DNA of 16,762 nucleotides from CAXQRU01 sp964226685. GTDB lineage: Bacteria; Pseudomonadota; Gammaproteobacteria; Pseudomonadales; Cellvibrionaceae. Location: NCBI GenBank assembly GCA_964226685.1, contig CAXQRU010000145.1, positions 1-16,762 on the forward strand, read 5' to 3'. Every line of letters starts with the position of its first letter. Within the stretch, counting starts at the first letter, position 1. Under the pieces are notes generated by a model. The model did no database searches, was not told the origin of the DNA, and saw only the letters and a list, made by a program, of their open reading frames with translations. Positions 1 to 8,186 of the stretch are shown piece by piece. Made by a program: the position numbers and the translations under genes.

Positions 1-11
1 GATCTAAAGCT

Positions 12-509
12 ATGCATATGCGAATTGCGTTATTGAACCTTTTATTGGTGGCCATTGCCGGATGTTCAGAGCCAAAAAGTGAAGCTACCAGCCCTGACAG
101 TTCAGGTTCTGAGAAGGTAACCGTCTATAAAAGTCCAAGTTGTGGTTGTTGTGGTATTTGGGTTGACCATTTAAAAACAGGGAACTTTGAGGTCAATGTT
201 AATCAATCTCAAGATTTAGGGCAGGTTAAACAAACGCTAAATATTGATCCTAAATACCAATCGTGTCACACCACCGTGACAGGCAGTGGCTTTGTCTTTG
301 AAGGCCATATCCCTGTTCGGTTTATACAGCAGTTTTTGGATAATCCACCGGAGGGTGCTATTGGTTTAGCGGTTCCTGGTATGCCCTTGGGTAGTCCTGG
401 TATGGAGATGGGTGATCAATTTGCGCCTTATGACATTTTTTTACTGAAGTCTGATGGTTCGAGTGAGGTCTATGCTCGCGTGAATCATGCCAAGGAGCAA
501 TTTCAATGA
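12..509 (+). CDS. DUF411 family metal-binding lipoprotein
   Basis: A 165-residue periplasmic protein of the DUF411 family, often found beside copper-resistance genes and presumed to bind metal; its exact role is not established. The N-terminus has a hydrophobic stretch followed by a lipobox, I15-A16-G17-C18, so it is probably a lipoprotein. The mature part starts like a thioredoxin-like strand (KVTVYKSPSCGCCGIW), with C44, C46 and C47 as likely metal ligands. Further family landmarks are S84-C85-H86, G98-H99-I100-P101 and a Met-rich stretch, VPGMPLGSPGMEMG, near residues 121-134. It overlaps the next gene by 4 bp (ATGA) and is the first visible gene of a copper/silver efflux operon, which fits a periplasmic metal-handling role. 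The start may instead be the ATG at position 18; neither has a clear ribosome binding site because the window begins just upstream. The family call is firm; the function is inferred. Confidence 0.88.
   Translation: MHMRIALLNLLLVAIAGCSEPKSEATSPDSSGSEKVTVYKSPSCGCCGIWVDHLKTGNFEVNVNQSQDLGQVKQTLNIDPKYQSCHTTVTGSGFVFEGHIPVRFIQQFLDNPPEGAIGLAVPGMPLGSPGMEMGDQFAPYDIFLLKSDGSSEVYARVNHAKEQFQ
492..497 (+). promoter_or_regulatory. Ribosome binding site of the TolC-family gene
   Basis: AAGGAG lies 8 bases before the ATG at 506, inside the end of the DUF411 gene. It supports the start that overlaps the upstream stop codon by 4 bp. Confidence 0.7.
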
Positions 510-1780
510 AGCGTTGGACGTTAGTGATCGTCTCTGTTCTATCGCTGAGTGTGCAAGCACAGGAGCTTTCTTTAGAGAAAGCTGTTGAGCTAGCCATCAA
601 GAATGATCCCTGGTCTCAAGCCAGTTTGCATCGAGAGCAGTCGCTGCAATCTCAAAGTATTGCTGCGCAACCATTGCCAGATCCTAGAGTTTCCATATCG
701 ATGGGTAATTTGCCAACGGATACTTTTGACACCAATCAAGAGCCAATGACTCAACTGAAAGTGGGGGTCAGCCAACGCTTTCCTAGGGGAAATACTCGAG
801 AGTTAACTGAGCAGCGTTTTTTAGAGCAAAGCCGCGAACAAATTTATGCCCGACTTGCTCGGCATAATAAGGTTCGGTGGCAGGTCACGCATCTGTGGTT
901 GAGTATGCTCAAATATCAAAAAACCATTGCATTGATTCACCGAGATCGTGCTCTGTTTGTTCAGTTGGTTGATATTGCGCAAAATAATTACGCCAGTGCA
1001 CTAGGGAATACTCAGCAGCAAGATATAGTGAGTGCGGATTTAGCTCTAGCACGTTTGGATGAGCGCTTAGCAAAACTGAAACAACAGCACTCTGTGGTTA
1101 AAGCCGAACTAGAAGGGTGGCTGCCTCTTAAGGAGCGAACCTTTTCAAAAGCATTCCCGAATTTTAATTTGAACACTGTATATGAAAGTAATGCACTCAC
1201 TGAGCGATTGGTTCAGCATCCAGAGGTTTTAATGTTGGATCAAAAAATTGCAACCAGTGACCAGTCGATCGCCATTGCCGAGCAAAGTTATAAACCAGAA
1301 TGGGGGCTTGAAGCCAGTTATGGTTACCGTGAAGATGATGCAAGAGGTATGGATCGAGCGGATTTTTTTTCGGTTGGAGTGAGTTTTGATGTGCCTTTGT
1401 CAAAGCCAATGCGGCAAGATCAGTTTGTGAAATCGGCACTCAGTGAGCGAGAGGCGTTAAGAACGGATCGCTTATTATTACTCAGAGATATGCGATCACA
1501 AGTTCAAACAGAATATGCTCGCCTTGAAGGGCTCAATCGTCGTTATGATATGTACCAAACTCGCTTACTTAAGCAGGCTCATGAGCAAGCAGAAGCCACC
1601 TTAAATGCTTATACCAGTGATAATGGTTCATTTTCGGCGGTGATGAGAGCTCGCATTGAGGAGCTGAATACTCGTATTGATGCCTTAGATGTTCATGTTG
1701 AACGTTTACAAGCGGTTGCAAAAATTCAATATTTTCTATCGCCTGTTGTGGTCGAAAATCTTCAGGAGGTTAAACCGTGA
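506..1780 (+). CDS. cusC: TolC-family outer-membrane channel of a metal efflux pump (CusC-like)
   Basis: A 424-residue outer-membrane efflux protein, the exit duct of the tripartite metal pump. A Sec signal peptide is visible (basic MKR, hydrophobic core, then SVQA before QELSL). The mature protein opens with the usual ELSLEKAVELAIKNDP helix and has two long alpha-helical, coiled-coil-prone halves (roughly residues 20-210 and 225-415) as in the OEP repeat. E. coli CusC is lipidated at an N-terminal cysteine; no lipobox cysteine is present here, so this version is likely not acylated. It overlaps the DUF411 gene by 4 bp and the adaptor gene by 4 bp (GTGA). The cusC label rests on family and operon context; CzcC or another metal-pump name is possible. 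Confidence 0.85.
   Translation: MKRWTLVIVSVLSLSVQAQELSLEKAVELAIKNDPWSQASLHREQSLQSQSIAAQPLPDPRVSISMGNLPTDTFDTNQEPMTQLKVGVSQRFPRGNTRELTEQRFLEQSREQIYARLARHNKVRWQVTHLWLSMLKYQKTIALIHRDRALFVQLVDIAQNNYASALGNTQQQDIVSADLALARLDERLAKLKQQHSVVKAELEGWLPLKERTFSKAFPNFNLNTVYESNALTERLVQHPEVLMLDQKIATSDQSIAIAEQSYKPEWGLEASYGYREDDARGMDRADFFSVGVSFDVPLSKPMRQDQFVKSALSEREALRTDRLLLLRDMRSQVQTEYARLEGLNRRYDMYQTRLLKQAHEQAEATLNAYTSDNGSFSAVMRARIEELNTRIDALDVHVERLQAVAKIQYFLSPVVVENLQEVKP
1763..1770 (+). promoter_or_regulatory. Strong ribosome binding site deciding a GTG start
   Basis: CAGGAGGT, a near-perfect Shine-Dalgarno sequence, sits 6 bases before GTG at 1777. There is no better in-frame ATG close by, so the adaptor gene starts with GTG inside the GTGA overlap. 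Confidence 0.85.
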
Positions 1781-3264
1781 AGTCTTTCATTGTATTACTT
1801 GTCGGTTGTATTATTGGCTTTGGTGTTGGTTTTTTTTATCCAGGTCAGGTCTCTAGCTCTTCCTCAGAAACTGCGGAGAAACAACCTTTATACTGGGTGG
1901 CTCCAATGGATCCCAACTATAAAAGAGATCAGCCTGGTAAATCTCCAATGGGAATGGATTTAATCCCTGTTTATGAAGAGTCAGGCTCTGGTTCAAAAGA
2001 GGTCGGTACCATAACGGTTGCTTCTAACGTTATCAATACGCTCGGGGTGAGAACGGCCAAGGTTGAAAAAAAATCACTTAATGCCTTGGTGACATCCGTC
2101 GGCTACGTAGAATACGATCAAGATGCTATTGTACATGTGCATCCACGAGTTGAAGGATGGGTTGAGCAACTTCATGTTCGTGCTGAGGGAGATTTTGTTG
2201 AAAAAAATCAGCCGCTCTACACACTTTATTCGCCACAATTAGTGAGTGCTCAAGAAGAATATTTATTGGCTTTGAATCGAAATAACCCTCGCCTGATTCA
2301 GGCTTCAGAAGAGCGCTTAAAAGCACTAGGGCTTAATCAATCTTTTATTCGGCGCTTGGCAGGACAAGGCCAAGTCTTGCAAACAATCACTTACTATGCT
2401 CCACAATCGGGTGTCATTCAGCAGCTCAATGCTCGCGAAGGCTTTTTTCTGAAACCTGGAACTAACATCATGACCATCGCTAATCTGGGGCAAGTGTGGG
2501 TTGAGGCCTCTATTATACAGCAGCAAGCGCATTTGATCGAAAAAGGGCTGCCGGTAATGGTCGAGATTGACGCGGCACAAAATAAACAGCGAAGTAGTGT
2601 GGTGGACTATATCTATCCCTCTGTTGATCCACAAACTCGTACGACTCGCGTTCGCATTCGACTTGACAATCAAGATGGCAGTTTAAAGCCTGGGATGTTT
2701 GTTCACGTTCACATTCAGGGGGCAAGTGAGGAGCCAATGTTGGTGGTTCCTCGAGAGGCCGTTATTCGCACCGGTTATCAAAATCGAGTCGTCCTAGCTA
2801 TGGGTGACGGTCAGTTTAAATCGATCGCGGTTGGCATTGGTCGGCAAATAGGTGATTGGGTGCAAATTGCTGAAGGTTTGAATGAAAATGAAGAGGTGGT
2901 TGTGTCTGCACAATTCTTACTGGATTCAGAGTCCAGTAAGACCTCGGATTTTAAGCGTATGGAACCAGTCACTGTTCCAGATCAGGTTTGGGTGGAGGCT
3001 AAAGTGGAGGACTTGATGGGCACATCGATGATCAAGCTCACCCATCAACCTATTGAAGTTTGGGATTGGCCAGTGATGACGATGATGTTTATGGTGGATG
3101 AAAATTTAGATATTAGCCAATTAAAACCCGGCATTAGTTTTCATGCCCAAATTCATAAAACAGAGGATAATGAATATATATTAGTGGGTTTACATGTTCC
3201 CGATGGTGATGCTATGGATATGAACTCAGATGAAATCAATCATGAGGGAATGAATCATGATTGA
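1777..3264 (+). CDS. cusB: Heavy-metal RND efflux periplasmic adaptor (CusB-like) with fused CusF-like domain
   Basis: A 495-residue membrane-fusion protein that bridges the RND pump and the outer-membrane channel. Residues 4-20 are a hydrophobic anchor; L8-V9-G10-C11 resembles a lipobox, but the hydrophobic run continues past the cysteine, so lipidation is uncertain. Residues 39-67 form a heavy-metal-binding segment (YWVAPMDP...KSPMGMDLIPVYE). The barrel-sandwich, helical hairpin and beta-barrel regions follow (HPRVEGWVEQLHVRAEGDFV; later PGMFVHVHIQG and VPREAVIRTG). Residues about 395-472 are a CusF-like OB-fold domain. Its copper-site residues H423, W431, M434 and M436 keep the CusF spacing (H36, W44, M47, M49 in E. 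coli). The tail is rich in Met, His and acidic residues (DGDAMDMNSDEINHEGMNHD). In E. coli CusF is a separate protein; here the chaperone is joined to the adaptor. The gene starts with GTG and overlaps the pump gene by 8 bp. Confidence 0.92.
   Translation: MKSFIVLLVGCIIGFGVGFFYPGQVSSSSSETAEKQPLYWVAPMDPNYKRDQPGKSPMGMDLIPVYEESGSGSKEVGTITVASNVINTLGVRTAKVEKKSLNALVTSVGYVEYDQDAIVHVHPRVEGWVEQLHVRAEGDFVEKNQPLYTLYSPQLVSAQEEYLLALNRNNPRLIQASEERLKALGLNQSFIRRLAGQGQVLQTITYYAPQSGVIQQLNAREGFFLKPGTNIMTIANLGQVWVEASIIQQQAHLIEKGLPVMVEIDAAQNKQRSSVVDYIYPSVDPQTRTTRVRIRLDNQDGSLKPGMFVHVHIQGASEEPMLVVPREAVIRTGYQNRVVLAMGDGQFKSIAVGIGRQIGDWVQIAEGLNENEEVVVSAQFLLDSESSKTSDFKRMEPVTVPDQVWVEAKVEDLMGTSMIKLTHQPIEVWDWPVMTMMFMVDENLDISQLKPGISFHAQIHKTEDNEYILVGLHVPDGDAMDMNSDEINHEGMNHD
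3244..3249 (+). promoter_or_regulatory. Ribosome binding site of the RND pump gene
   Basis: GAGGGA lies 7 bases before the ATG at 3257, within the last codons of the adaptor gene. It supports a start 8 bp inside the upstream reading frame. Confidence 0.65.
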
Positions 3265-6200
3265 GGGGCTCATTCGTTGGTCGATAGGCAATCGATTTTT
3301 AGTCTTGATTGCAACGCTTATGATTGTCGGAATTGGTTTGTTTTCTTTAAAAAATACGCCAATCGATGCGATTCCCGATTTATCCGATGTCCAGGTTATT
3401 ATTAAAACTTCTTATCCAGGTCAGGCACCTCAAGTGGTTGAAGATCAGGTGACTTATCCTTTAACCACCGCGATGTTATCCGTTCCAGGCGCAGTCACGG
3501 TCAGAGGTTTTTCCTTCTTTGGTGACTCCTACGTTTACGTGATTTTTGAAGATGATACCGATATTTACTGGGCCAGAAGTCGTGTATTGGAATATCTCAG
3601 TCAAGTTGCCGGTAGCTTGCCGGCGAATGCTAAGCCACAGTTAGGGCCAGATGCCACGGGAGTGGGCTGGGTGTACATGTATGCTCTGGTTGATAAAACG
3701 GGTCAACATGATTTGGGCCAGCTACGGAGTCTGCAAGATTGGTTTTTAAAATACGAGCTGCAAACCGTTGATGGAGTTTCGGAAGTCGCGACCGTTGGTG
3801 GTATGGTGAAACAATACCAAGTGGTGGTTGACCCCCAAAAGCTGCGCGCATTTAATATTCCACTTTCCCATATTCAGATGGCCATTAAGCGAGCCAATCA
3901 GGAGGTGGGTGCATCTGTGATCGAAATGGCAGAAGCGGAATATATGGTTAGAGCTTCTGGTTATCTTTCAAGTACGGAGGATATTGAAACCATTCCCTTA
4001 GGAGTGAGAATGGGAACGCCCATTTTTTTGCGTGATGTGGCCACGGTTGAACTTGGGCCGCAAATGCGTCGTGGGGTAGCCGAACTCAATGGCGAAGGAG
4101 AAACGGTAGGCGGTATTGTCGTCATGCGTTTTGGAGAAAACGCGCAGCATACCATCGATGGTGTCAAGGAAAAACTTTCAGAGCTCAAGCAAGGCTTGCC
4201 CGATGGAGTTGAACTGGTGACGGTCTATGATCGTTCAGGCTTAATTGAGCGCGCTATCGATAATCTATGGTCAAAATTATTTGAAGAGCTACTGATGGTG
4301 GCACTGGTGTGCGCCATATTTTTATTTCACCTGCGCTCATCCTTGGTTGCGGTGATCAGTTTGCCTATTGGTATATTGGTGGCTTTTATCATTATGTATG
4401 CACAAGGCTTAAACGCCAATATTATGTCTCTGGGCGGGATTGCGATCGCCATAGGTGCGATGATCGATGGTGCGATAGTGATGATTGAAAATATGCACAA
4501 GCATATGGAAAAAACACCATTAACGCCTGAGAATCGTTGGCAAATTGTAGCGCGTTCAGCCACCGAAGTAGGGCCGGCATTATTTTTTAGCTTATTGATT
4601 ATCACGGTAAGCTTTTTGCCGGTATTTACCCTAGAAGCTCAAGAAGGGAGAATGTTCTCACCATTAGCATATACCAAAACCTATGCTATGGCGGCATCAG
4701 CAGCGCTGGCGATTACCTTGGTTCCGGTACTAATGGGGTATTTTATTCGGGGTAAAGTATTATCTGAAAAGAAAAACCCAGTGAATCGAGGGTTGATGGC
4801 TCTGTATTTTCCCATGCTAAAAAAAGCACTAGATTATCCAAAAGTCACCATTAGCTTCGCGCTCATCTTATTGTTAAGCAGTTATTGGCCGCTAAAGCAT
4901 ATGGGTAGTGAATTTATGCCGCCACTCGATGAAGGCGATTTAATGTATATGCCCACGACGTATCCGGGCGTTTCTATTGGTAAAGCGCGAGAAATACTGC
5001 AACAAACGGATAAGTTAATTAGAACAGTACCCGAAGTAGAAAATGTATTTGGGAAAGTAGGACGCGCGGAAACGGCTACAGATCCGGCGCCGCTCACCAT
5101 GATAGAAACCTTTATCCAATTAAAACCCAAGGACCAATGGCGAGAGGGTATAACGACCGAATCGTTAAGAAAAGAGTTTAATGATTTGGTGGCGTTGCCC
5201 GGTGTAACCAATGCCTGGGTCATGCCCATTAAAACTCGTATTGATATGCTGGCTACCGGAATAAAAACGCCTGTCGGTATTAAAGTTGCTGGGCCAGATT
5301 TGGCGGTCATTCAAGATATTGGCGAGCAGCTTGAAAAAGTGCTCACGCCATTGGAAGGTACCAGTTCGGTGTACTCTGAGAGAGTGGCGGGCGGCCGCTA
5401 TATCATGATTGATATTGACCGTCAGAGGGCGGCGCGCTATGGCGCCAATATTTCTGAAATTCAACAAATTATTTCAACGGCCGTAGGAGGAATGAACATC
5501 ACCGAGACAGTGGAGGGGCTCGAGCGTTATCCTGTGAATATTCGTTATCCTCAAGATTATCGAGATTCTCCCGAGCAATTAAAACAGTTACCCGTATTGT
5601 TGGCCAATGGGCAAACGATCGCCTTAGGTGAGGTAGCCAACATCAACATTACCGATGGGCCGCCGGGTATTAAAAGTGAAAATGCCCGTATTAATGGCTG
5701 GACGCTAGTGGATATCGATGGTGTGGATATCGGTAGTTATGTCGAGCATGCTCGCCAAGTTGTCTCGGAAAGTATTGACCTTCCTCCGGGCTATTCAATT
5801 GATTGGGCGGGCCAATATGAATATATGGAGCGAGCCAAAACTAAATTGATGTACGTGATTCCATTAACCTTGATGATTATTGTTGTATTACTATTTATCA
5901 GCTTTAGAGCACTAACACCGGTACTGATTTTAATCGCCTCACTACCGCTGGCTTTGGTTGGAAGCTTCTGGTTGATGTATGTCTTAGAGTTTAATTTTTC
6001 CATCGCCGTAGGGGTTGGAATTATTGCTTTGGCTGGGGTGGCGGTAGAGACGGGGGTTATTATGTTGGTTTATCTTGACCAAGCATGGAACCAAGCGAAA
6101 CCCCACGATCGCAATGCACTCAAGCAAACGGTTCTCAACGGTGCAGGTTTGCGTATTCGTCCGGTATTGATGACTGCAACTGCCACAATCGTGGGTTTGG

Positions 6201-6352
6201 TGCCCATTATGTACGGTAGTGGCACTGGCTCTGAGGTGATGAGTCGATTAGCTGCGCCCATGGTTGGAGGGATGATCAGTGCAACCTTGTTGACCTTGTT
6301 GGTATTGCCTGTGGTGTATTATTTGTGGAAGGGGTTTAGATTGGGGAGGTAA
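3257..6352 (+). CDS. cusA: Heavy-metal efflux RND pump (CusA-like, Cu(I)/Ag(I) type)
   Basis: A 1031-residue proton-driven inner-membrane pump, full length for the HME-RND family. It starts with MIEGLIRWSIGNRFLVLI and the IDAIPDLSDVQVIIKT motif typical of the family. There are two blocks of membrane helices (roughly residues 338-535 and 865-1025) and two large periplasmic loops. The methionine triad of E. coli CusA (M573, M623, M672) aligns with M565 (LMYMPTTYPG), M615 (APLTMIET) and M664 (RIDMLATG), supporting transport of monovalent copper or silver. Two proton-relay residues are kept: D404 (GAMIDGAIVMIEN, CusA D405) and E931 (GVAVETGVIM, CusA E939). The CusA K984 position appears to be V970 (RIRPVLMT). 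The alignment is from memory. The gene is the last of the operon and its stop overlaps a stem-loop. Confidence 0.94.
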   Translation: MIEGLIRWSIGNRFLVLIATLMIVGIGLFSLKNTPIDAIPDLSDVQVIIKTSYPGQAPQVVEDQVTYPLTTAMLSVPGAVTVRGFSFFGDSYVYVIFEDDTDIYWARSRVLEYLSQVAGSLPANAKPQLGPDATGVGWVYMYALVDKTGQHDLGQLRSLQDWFLKYELQTVDGVSEVATVGGMVKQYQVVVDPQKLRAFNIPLSHIQMAIKRANQEVGASVIEMAEAEYMVRASGYLSSTEDIETIPLGVRMGTPIFLRDVATVELGPQMRRGVAELNGEGETVGGIVVMRFGENAQHTIDGVKEKLSELKQGLPDGVELVTVYDRSGLIERAIDNLWSKLFEELLMVALVCAIFLFHLRSSLVAVISLPIGILVAFIIMYAQGLNANIMSLGGIAIAIGAMIDGAIVMIENMHKHMEKTPLTPENRWQIVARSATEVGPALFFSLLIITVSFLPVFTLEAQEGRMFSPLAYTKTYAMAASAALAITLVPVLMGYFIRGKVLSEKKNPVNRGLMALYFPMLKKALDYPKVTISFALILLLSSYWPLKHMGSEFMPPLDEGDLMYMPTTYPGVSIGKAREILQQTDKLIRTVPEVENVFGKVGRAETATDPAPLTMIETFIQLKPKDQWREGITTESLRKEFNDLVALPGVTNAWVMPIKTRIDMLATGIKTPVGIKVAGPDLAVIQDIGEQLEKVLTPLEGTSSVYSERVAGGRYIMIDIDRQRAARYGANISEIQQIISTAVGGMNITETVEGLERYPVNIRYPQDYRDSPEQLKQLPVLLANGQTIALGEVANINITDGPPGIKSENARINGWTLVDIDGVDIGSYVEHARQVVSESIDLPPGYSIDWAGQYEYMERAKTKLMYVIPLTLMIIVVLLFISFRALTPVLILIASLPLALVGSFWLMYVLEFNFSIAVGVGIIALAGVAVETGVIMLVYLDQAWNQAKPHDRNALKQTVLNGAGLRIRPVLMTATATIVGLVPIMYGSGTGSEVMSRLAAPMVGGMISATLLTLLVLPVVYYLWKGFRLGR

Positions 6353-6375
6353 TTAAGCCTTACCCCTTTCCCCAA
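6341..6375 (+). other. Stem-loop at the end of the efflux operon (possible weak terminator)
   Basis: TTGGGGA (6341-6347) pairs with TCCCCAA (6369-6375), and inside it GGTAA (6348-6352) pairs with TTACC (6360-6364). The loop is 7 bases and there is a 4-base bulge. The left arm covers the pump's last codons and stop. No T-run follows the right arm, so this is not a classic intrinsic terminator. It could slow RNA decay, or mean nothing. Confidence 0.3.
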
Positions 6376-6453
6376 ATCAGACCTAGTCATTACGCCAATA
6401 AGAAATGACATAAGGCGACTAAAAACTAGTCGAAAAGGATATAAAGTGGTATC
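6376..6453 (+). promoter_or_regulatory. Short intergenic region upstream of the secretion locus
   Basis: This is the rest of the 101-bp gap where a promoter for the two-partner secretion genes would lie. I see an inverted repeat, CGACTA (6416-6421) and TAGTCG (6427-6432) with a 5-base loop, and a second copy of CTAGTC at 6383-6388. TATAAA at 6440-6445 resembles a -10 box, but no convincing -35 box lies 16-18 bases upstream. AAAAGGA (6433-6439) is the only Shine-Dalgarno-like match before the ATG at 6454, and at 14 bases it is too far for a strong site. Promoter assignment is tentative. Confidence 0.25.
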
Positions 6454-8169
6454 ATGCGCGCCACTTTTTCTGCTGTAATGTGTGCCATGTCTCGATTTTG
6501 CCTGTTTTTTCCTCTGTTGTTACCTGCGTTTTCTCTTGCTCAAACTCAAGTTGATATCGATCAGATCAACCGCCAGAACCAACAGATCATCCAACAAGAG
6601 CAGCAACGTCGCAGTCAACAGCAGCAGGAACAGCTTCCTGTTCGTCACGATACGCTTTCGATGCCAGAACCCGCTCAAAAAACTCTAACTGAGGATACAC
6701 GTTGTTTTCAAGTGTCAGCCATTGTGGTTAATGGTGTAACTCTGATCAATGAACAGTCTGTGAAGACGCTCATTCAGCCAATGAGTAATCAGTGCATTGG
6801 GGTAAATGGAATCAATGAGTTACTCAAAAGCATCACTCAGGTGTATTTTGACAAGGGCTATGTGACGACCCGAGCTTATGTCCCAGAGCAAAACTTACAA
6901 TCGGGGCAATTGCAAATTCAAGTGCTTGAGGGGCGTGTGAGTGCGATCAATACCGAGCAGGCAGTGGAGGTGAATCCTAACAATGCATTTCCTGGCGTTG
7001 AGGGTGGGTATTTGAACCTAAGAGAGATTGAGCAGGGTATCGAACAATTGAACCGTTTAAGTTCTAACAACGTTCAGCTCGCACTGCGGCCTGGGCAAGA
7101 GCCAGGAACTTCAGAGATGGTGCTGGTTAATCAAGCTGGTAGGGATTGGCAATTACAATTAGGGCGAGATAATTCTGGCCAGCCAGCGACAGGCGAGTGG
7201 CAAAATAGATTGTTTGTCAGTAAAGATAATCTTTTCGGGTTGAACGATTACGCCTACGCCAATCTGCAAACAGATTCTAAGCCCGATGGGTCTGGAAAAA
7301 AGAGTCAATCTTTGAGTTTTCACTATGATGTCCCCTGGGGCTATTGGTTGTACTCTCTCGATGGCAGTTGGTTTGAATACAACAACCGAGTGCTAGGCCA
7401 AAATCAAATTTTTGATACCAGCGGCAATCAGCATAGCGTCTCATTTTCTGCCAACCGCATTCTTTTTCGAGACCAGACCAGTAAAACCAGCATGAGCTTG
7501 GGATTAACCCGAAAGAGCAATGAAAATTTTATTGAAGATGTGAAGCTCGATACTTCCAGCCGCACATTAACAATAGCCAATGTGGGCTTTGAGCAGGTGT
7601 ATTATTTCGAGGGCGCCAAAACCTTGAGAGCTAAGTTAGCTTATCACCATGGATTACGATGGTTGGGAGCCTTAAATTCGGATGCAGGACCTGACCCTCA
7701 ATTTGATAAATGGCAGTTGAGCTTAAGCTATCAAATGCCAGTGACATTTCATGAGCGAAACTACTCTTTTTCATCATCGCTCACCGGCCAGCTCAGCGAT
7801 GACACTTTGTTCGGTTCAGAAAGCATCAGTATTGGTGGTTTGTATTCGGTCAGAGGTTACAAAGGAGAGAGTTTGTCTGGGAGAAGCGGAGCCTATTGGC
7901 GCAACGACCTAAGCACTCAAATTAGTTTGTCTGAGAGTATTATTGGCATCCGTACGTTTTCTCCTTTTATCGCCTTTGATGTGGGAACGGTATTACAAGA
8001 TGATAATACCGATAACACCTTCCAAAGTTTAAGTGGCAGTGCGATAGGGTTAAACCTCTATGGTAAACACTTCAATGCAAACCTAACTTACGCAAGACCT
8101 CTGCATGCCCCCGAGTCCTTAAGCGCGGCTTCAGAGAACTGGCATTTCTCATTTAATTGGCAATTTTAA
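6454..8169 (+). CDS. Two-partner secretion outer-membrane transporter (TpsB; CdiB/FhaC/ShlB type)
   Basis: A 571-residue Omp85-superfamily transporter that exports its TpsA partner across the outer membrane. A signal peptide ends near PAFSLA-Q30. A strongly Gln-rich segment (residues about 37-60) follows, where FhaC has its N-terminal plug helix and linker. POTRA1 is about residues 84-162 (CFQVSAIVVNG ... GQLQIQVLEGR), with C84 and C114 placed for a disulfide. POTRA2 is about 163-226, with the typical NLREIEQGIEQLNRL helix and a PGQEPGTSEMVL strand. The rest is a 16-strand-type barrel; the conserved loop-6 motif VRGY is at 466-469, and the protein ends in an aromatic C-terminal strand (HFSFNWQF). 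The gene is 17 bp upstream of its TpsA partner, the usual order. Start codons at 6478 and 6487 would also leave a signal peptide; the 6454 start is preferred for length only. Confidence 0.93.
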   Translation: MRATFSAVMCAMSRFCLFFPLLLPAFSLAQTQVDIDQINRQNQQIIQQEQQRRSQQQQEQLPVRHDTLSMPEPAQKTLTEDTRCFQVSAIVVNGVTLINEQSVKTLIQPMSNQCIGVNGINELLKSITQVYFDKGYVTTRAYVPEQNLQSGQLQIQVLEGRVSAINTEQAVEVNPNNAFPGVEGGYLNLREIEQGIEQLNRLSSNNVQLALRPGQEPGTSEMVLVNQAGRDWQLQLGRDNSGQPATGEWQNRLFVSKDNLFGLNDYAYANLQTDSKPDGSGKKSQSLSFHYDVPWGYWLYSLDGSWFEYNNRVLGQNQIFDTSGNQHSVSFSANRILFRDQTSKTSMSLGLTRKSNENFIEDVKLDTSSRTLTIANVGFEQVYYFEGAKTLRAKLAYHHGLRWLGALNSDAGPDPQFDKWQLSLSYQMPVTFHERNYSFSSSLTGQLSDDTLFGSESISIGGLYSVRGYKGESLSGRSGAYWRNDLSTQISLSESIIGIRTFSPFIAFDVGTVLQDDNTDNTFQSLSGSAIGLNLYGKHFNANLTYARPLHAPESLSAASENWHFSFNWQF

Positions 8170-8186
8170 TATTCGGAACACCCACT

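Noticed and set aside
4882..5467. Overlapping antisense frames of 142 and 100 codons opposite the RND pump gene
   Set aside because: The + strand is clearly the pump's conserved periplasmic domain; the antisense products resemble nothing and overlap each other.
6353..6453. Intrinsic terminator in the intergenic gap
   Set aside because: The stem-loop is real but no T-run follows, so it is reported only as a stem-loop.
6482..6688. A 68-codon frame at the start of the transporter gene
   Set aside because: It is in a different frame of the same strand over the signal peptide and Gln-rich segment, and its translation is a Ser/Asn-rich shadow.
8157..8186. In-frame TTG start for the exoprotein that overlaps the transporter gene
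   Set aside because: It would place ten non-basic residues before the signal peptide. The ATG at 8187 gives a normal signal peptide and a GGAA site 8 bases upstream.
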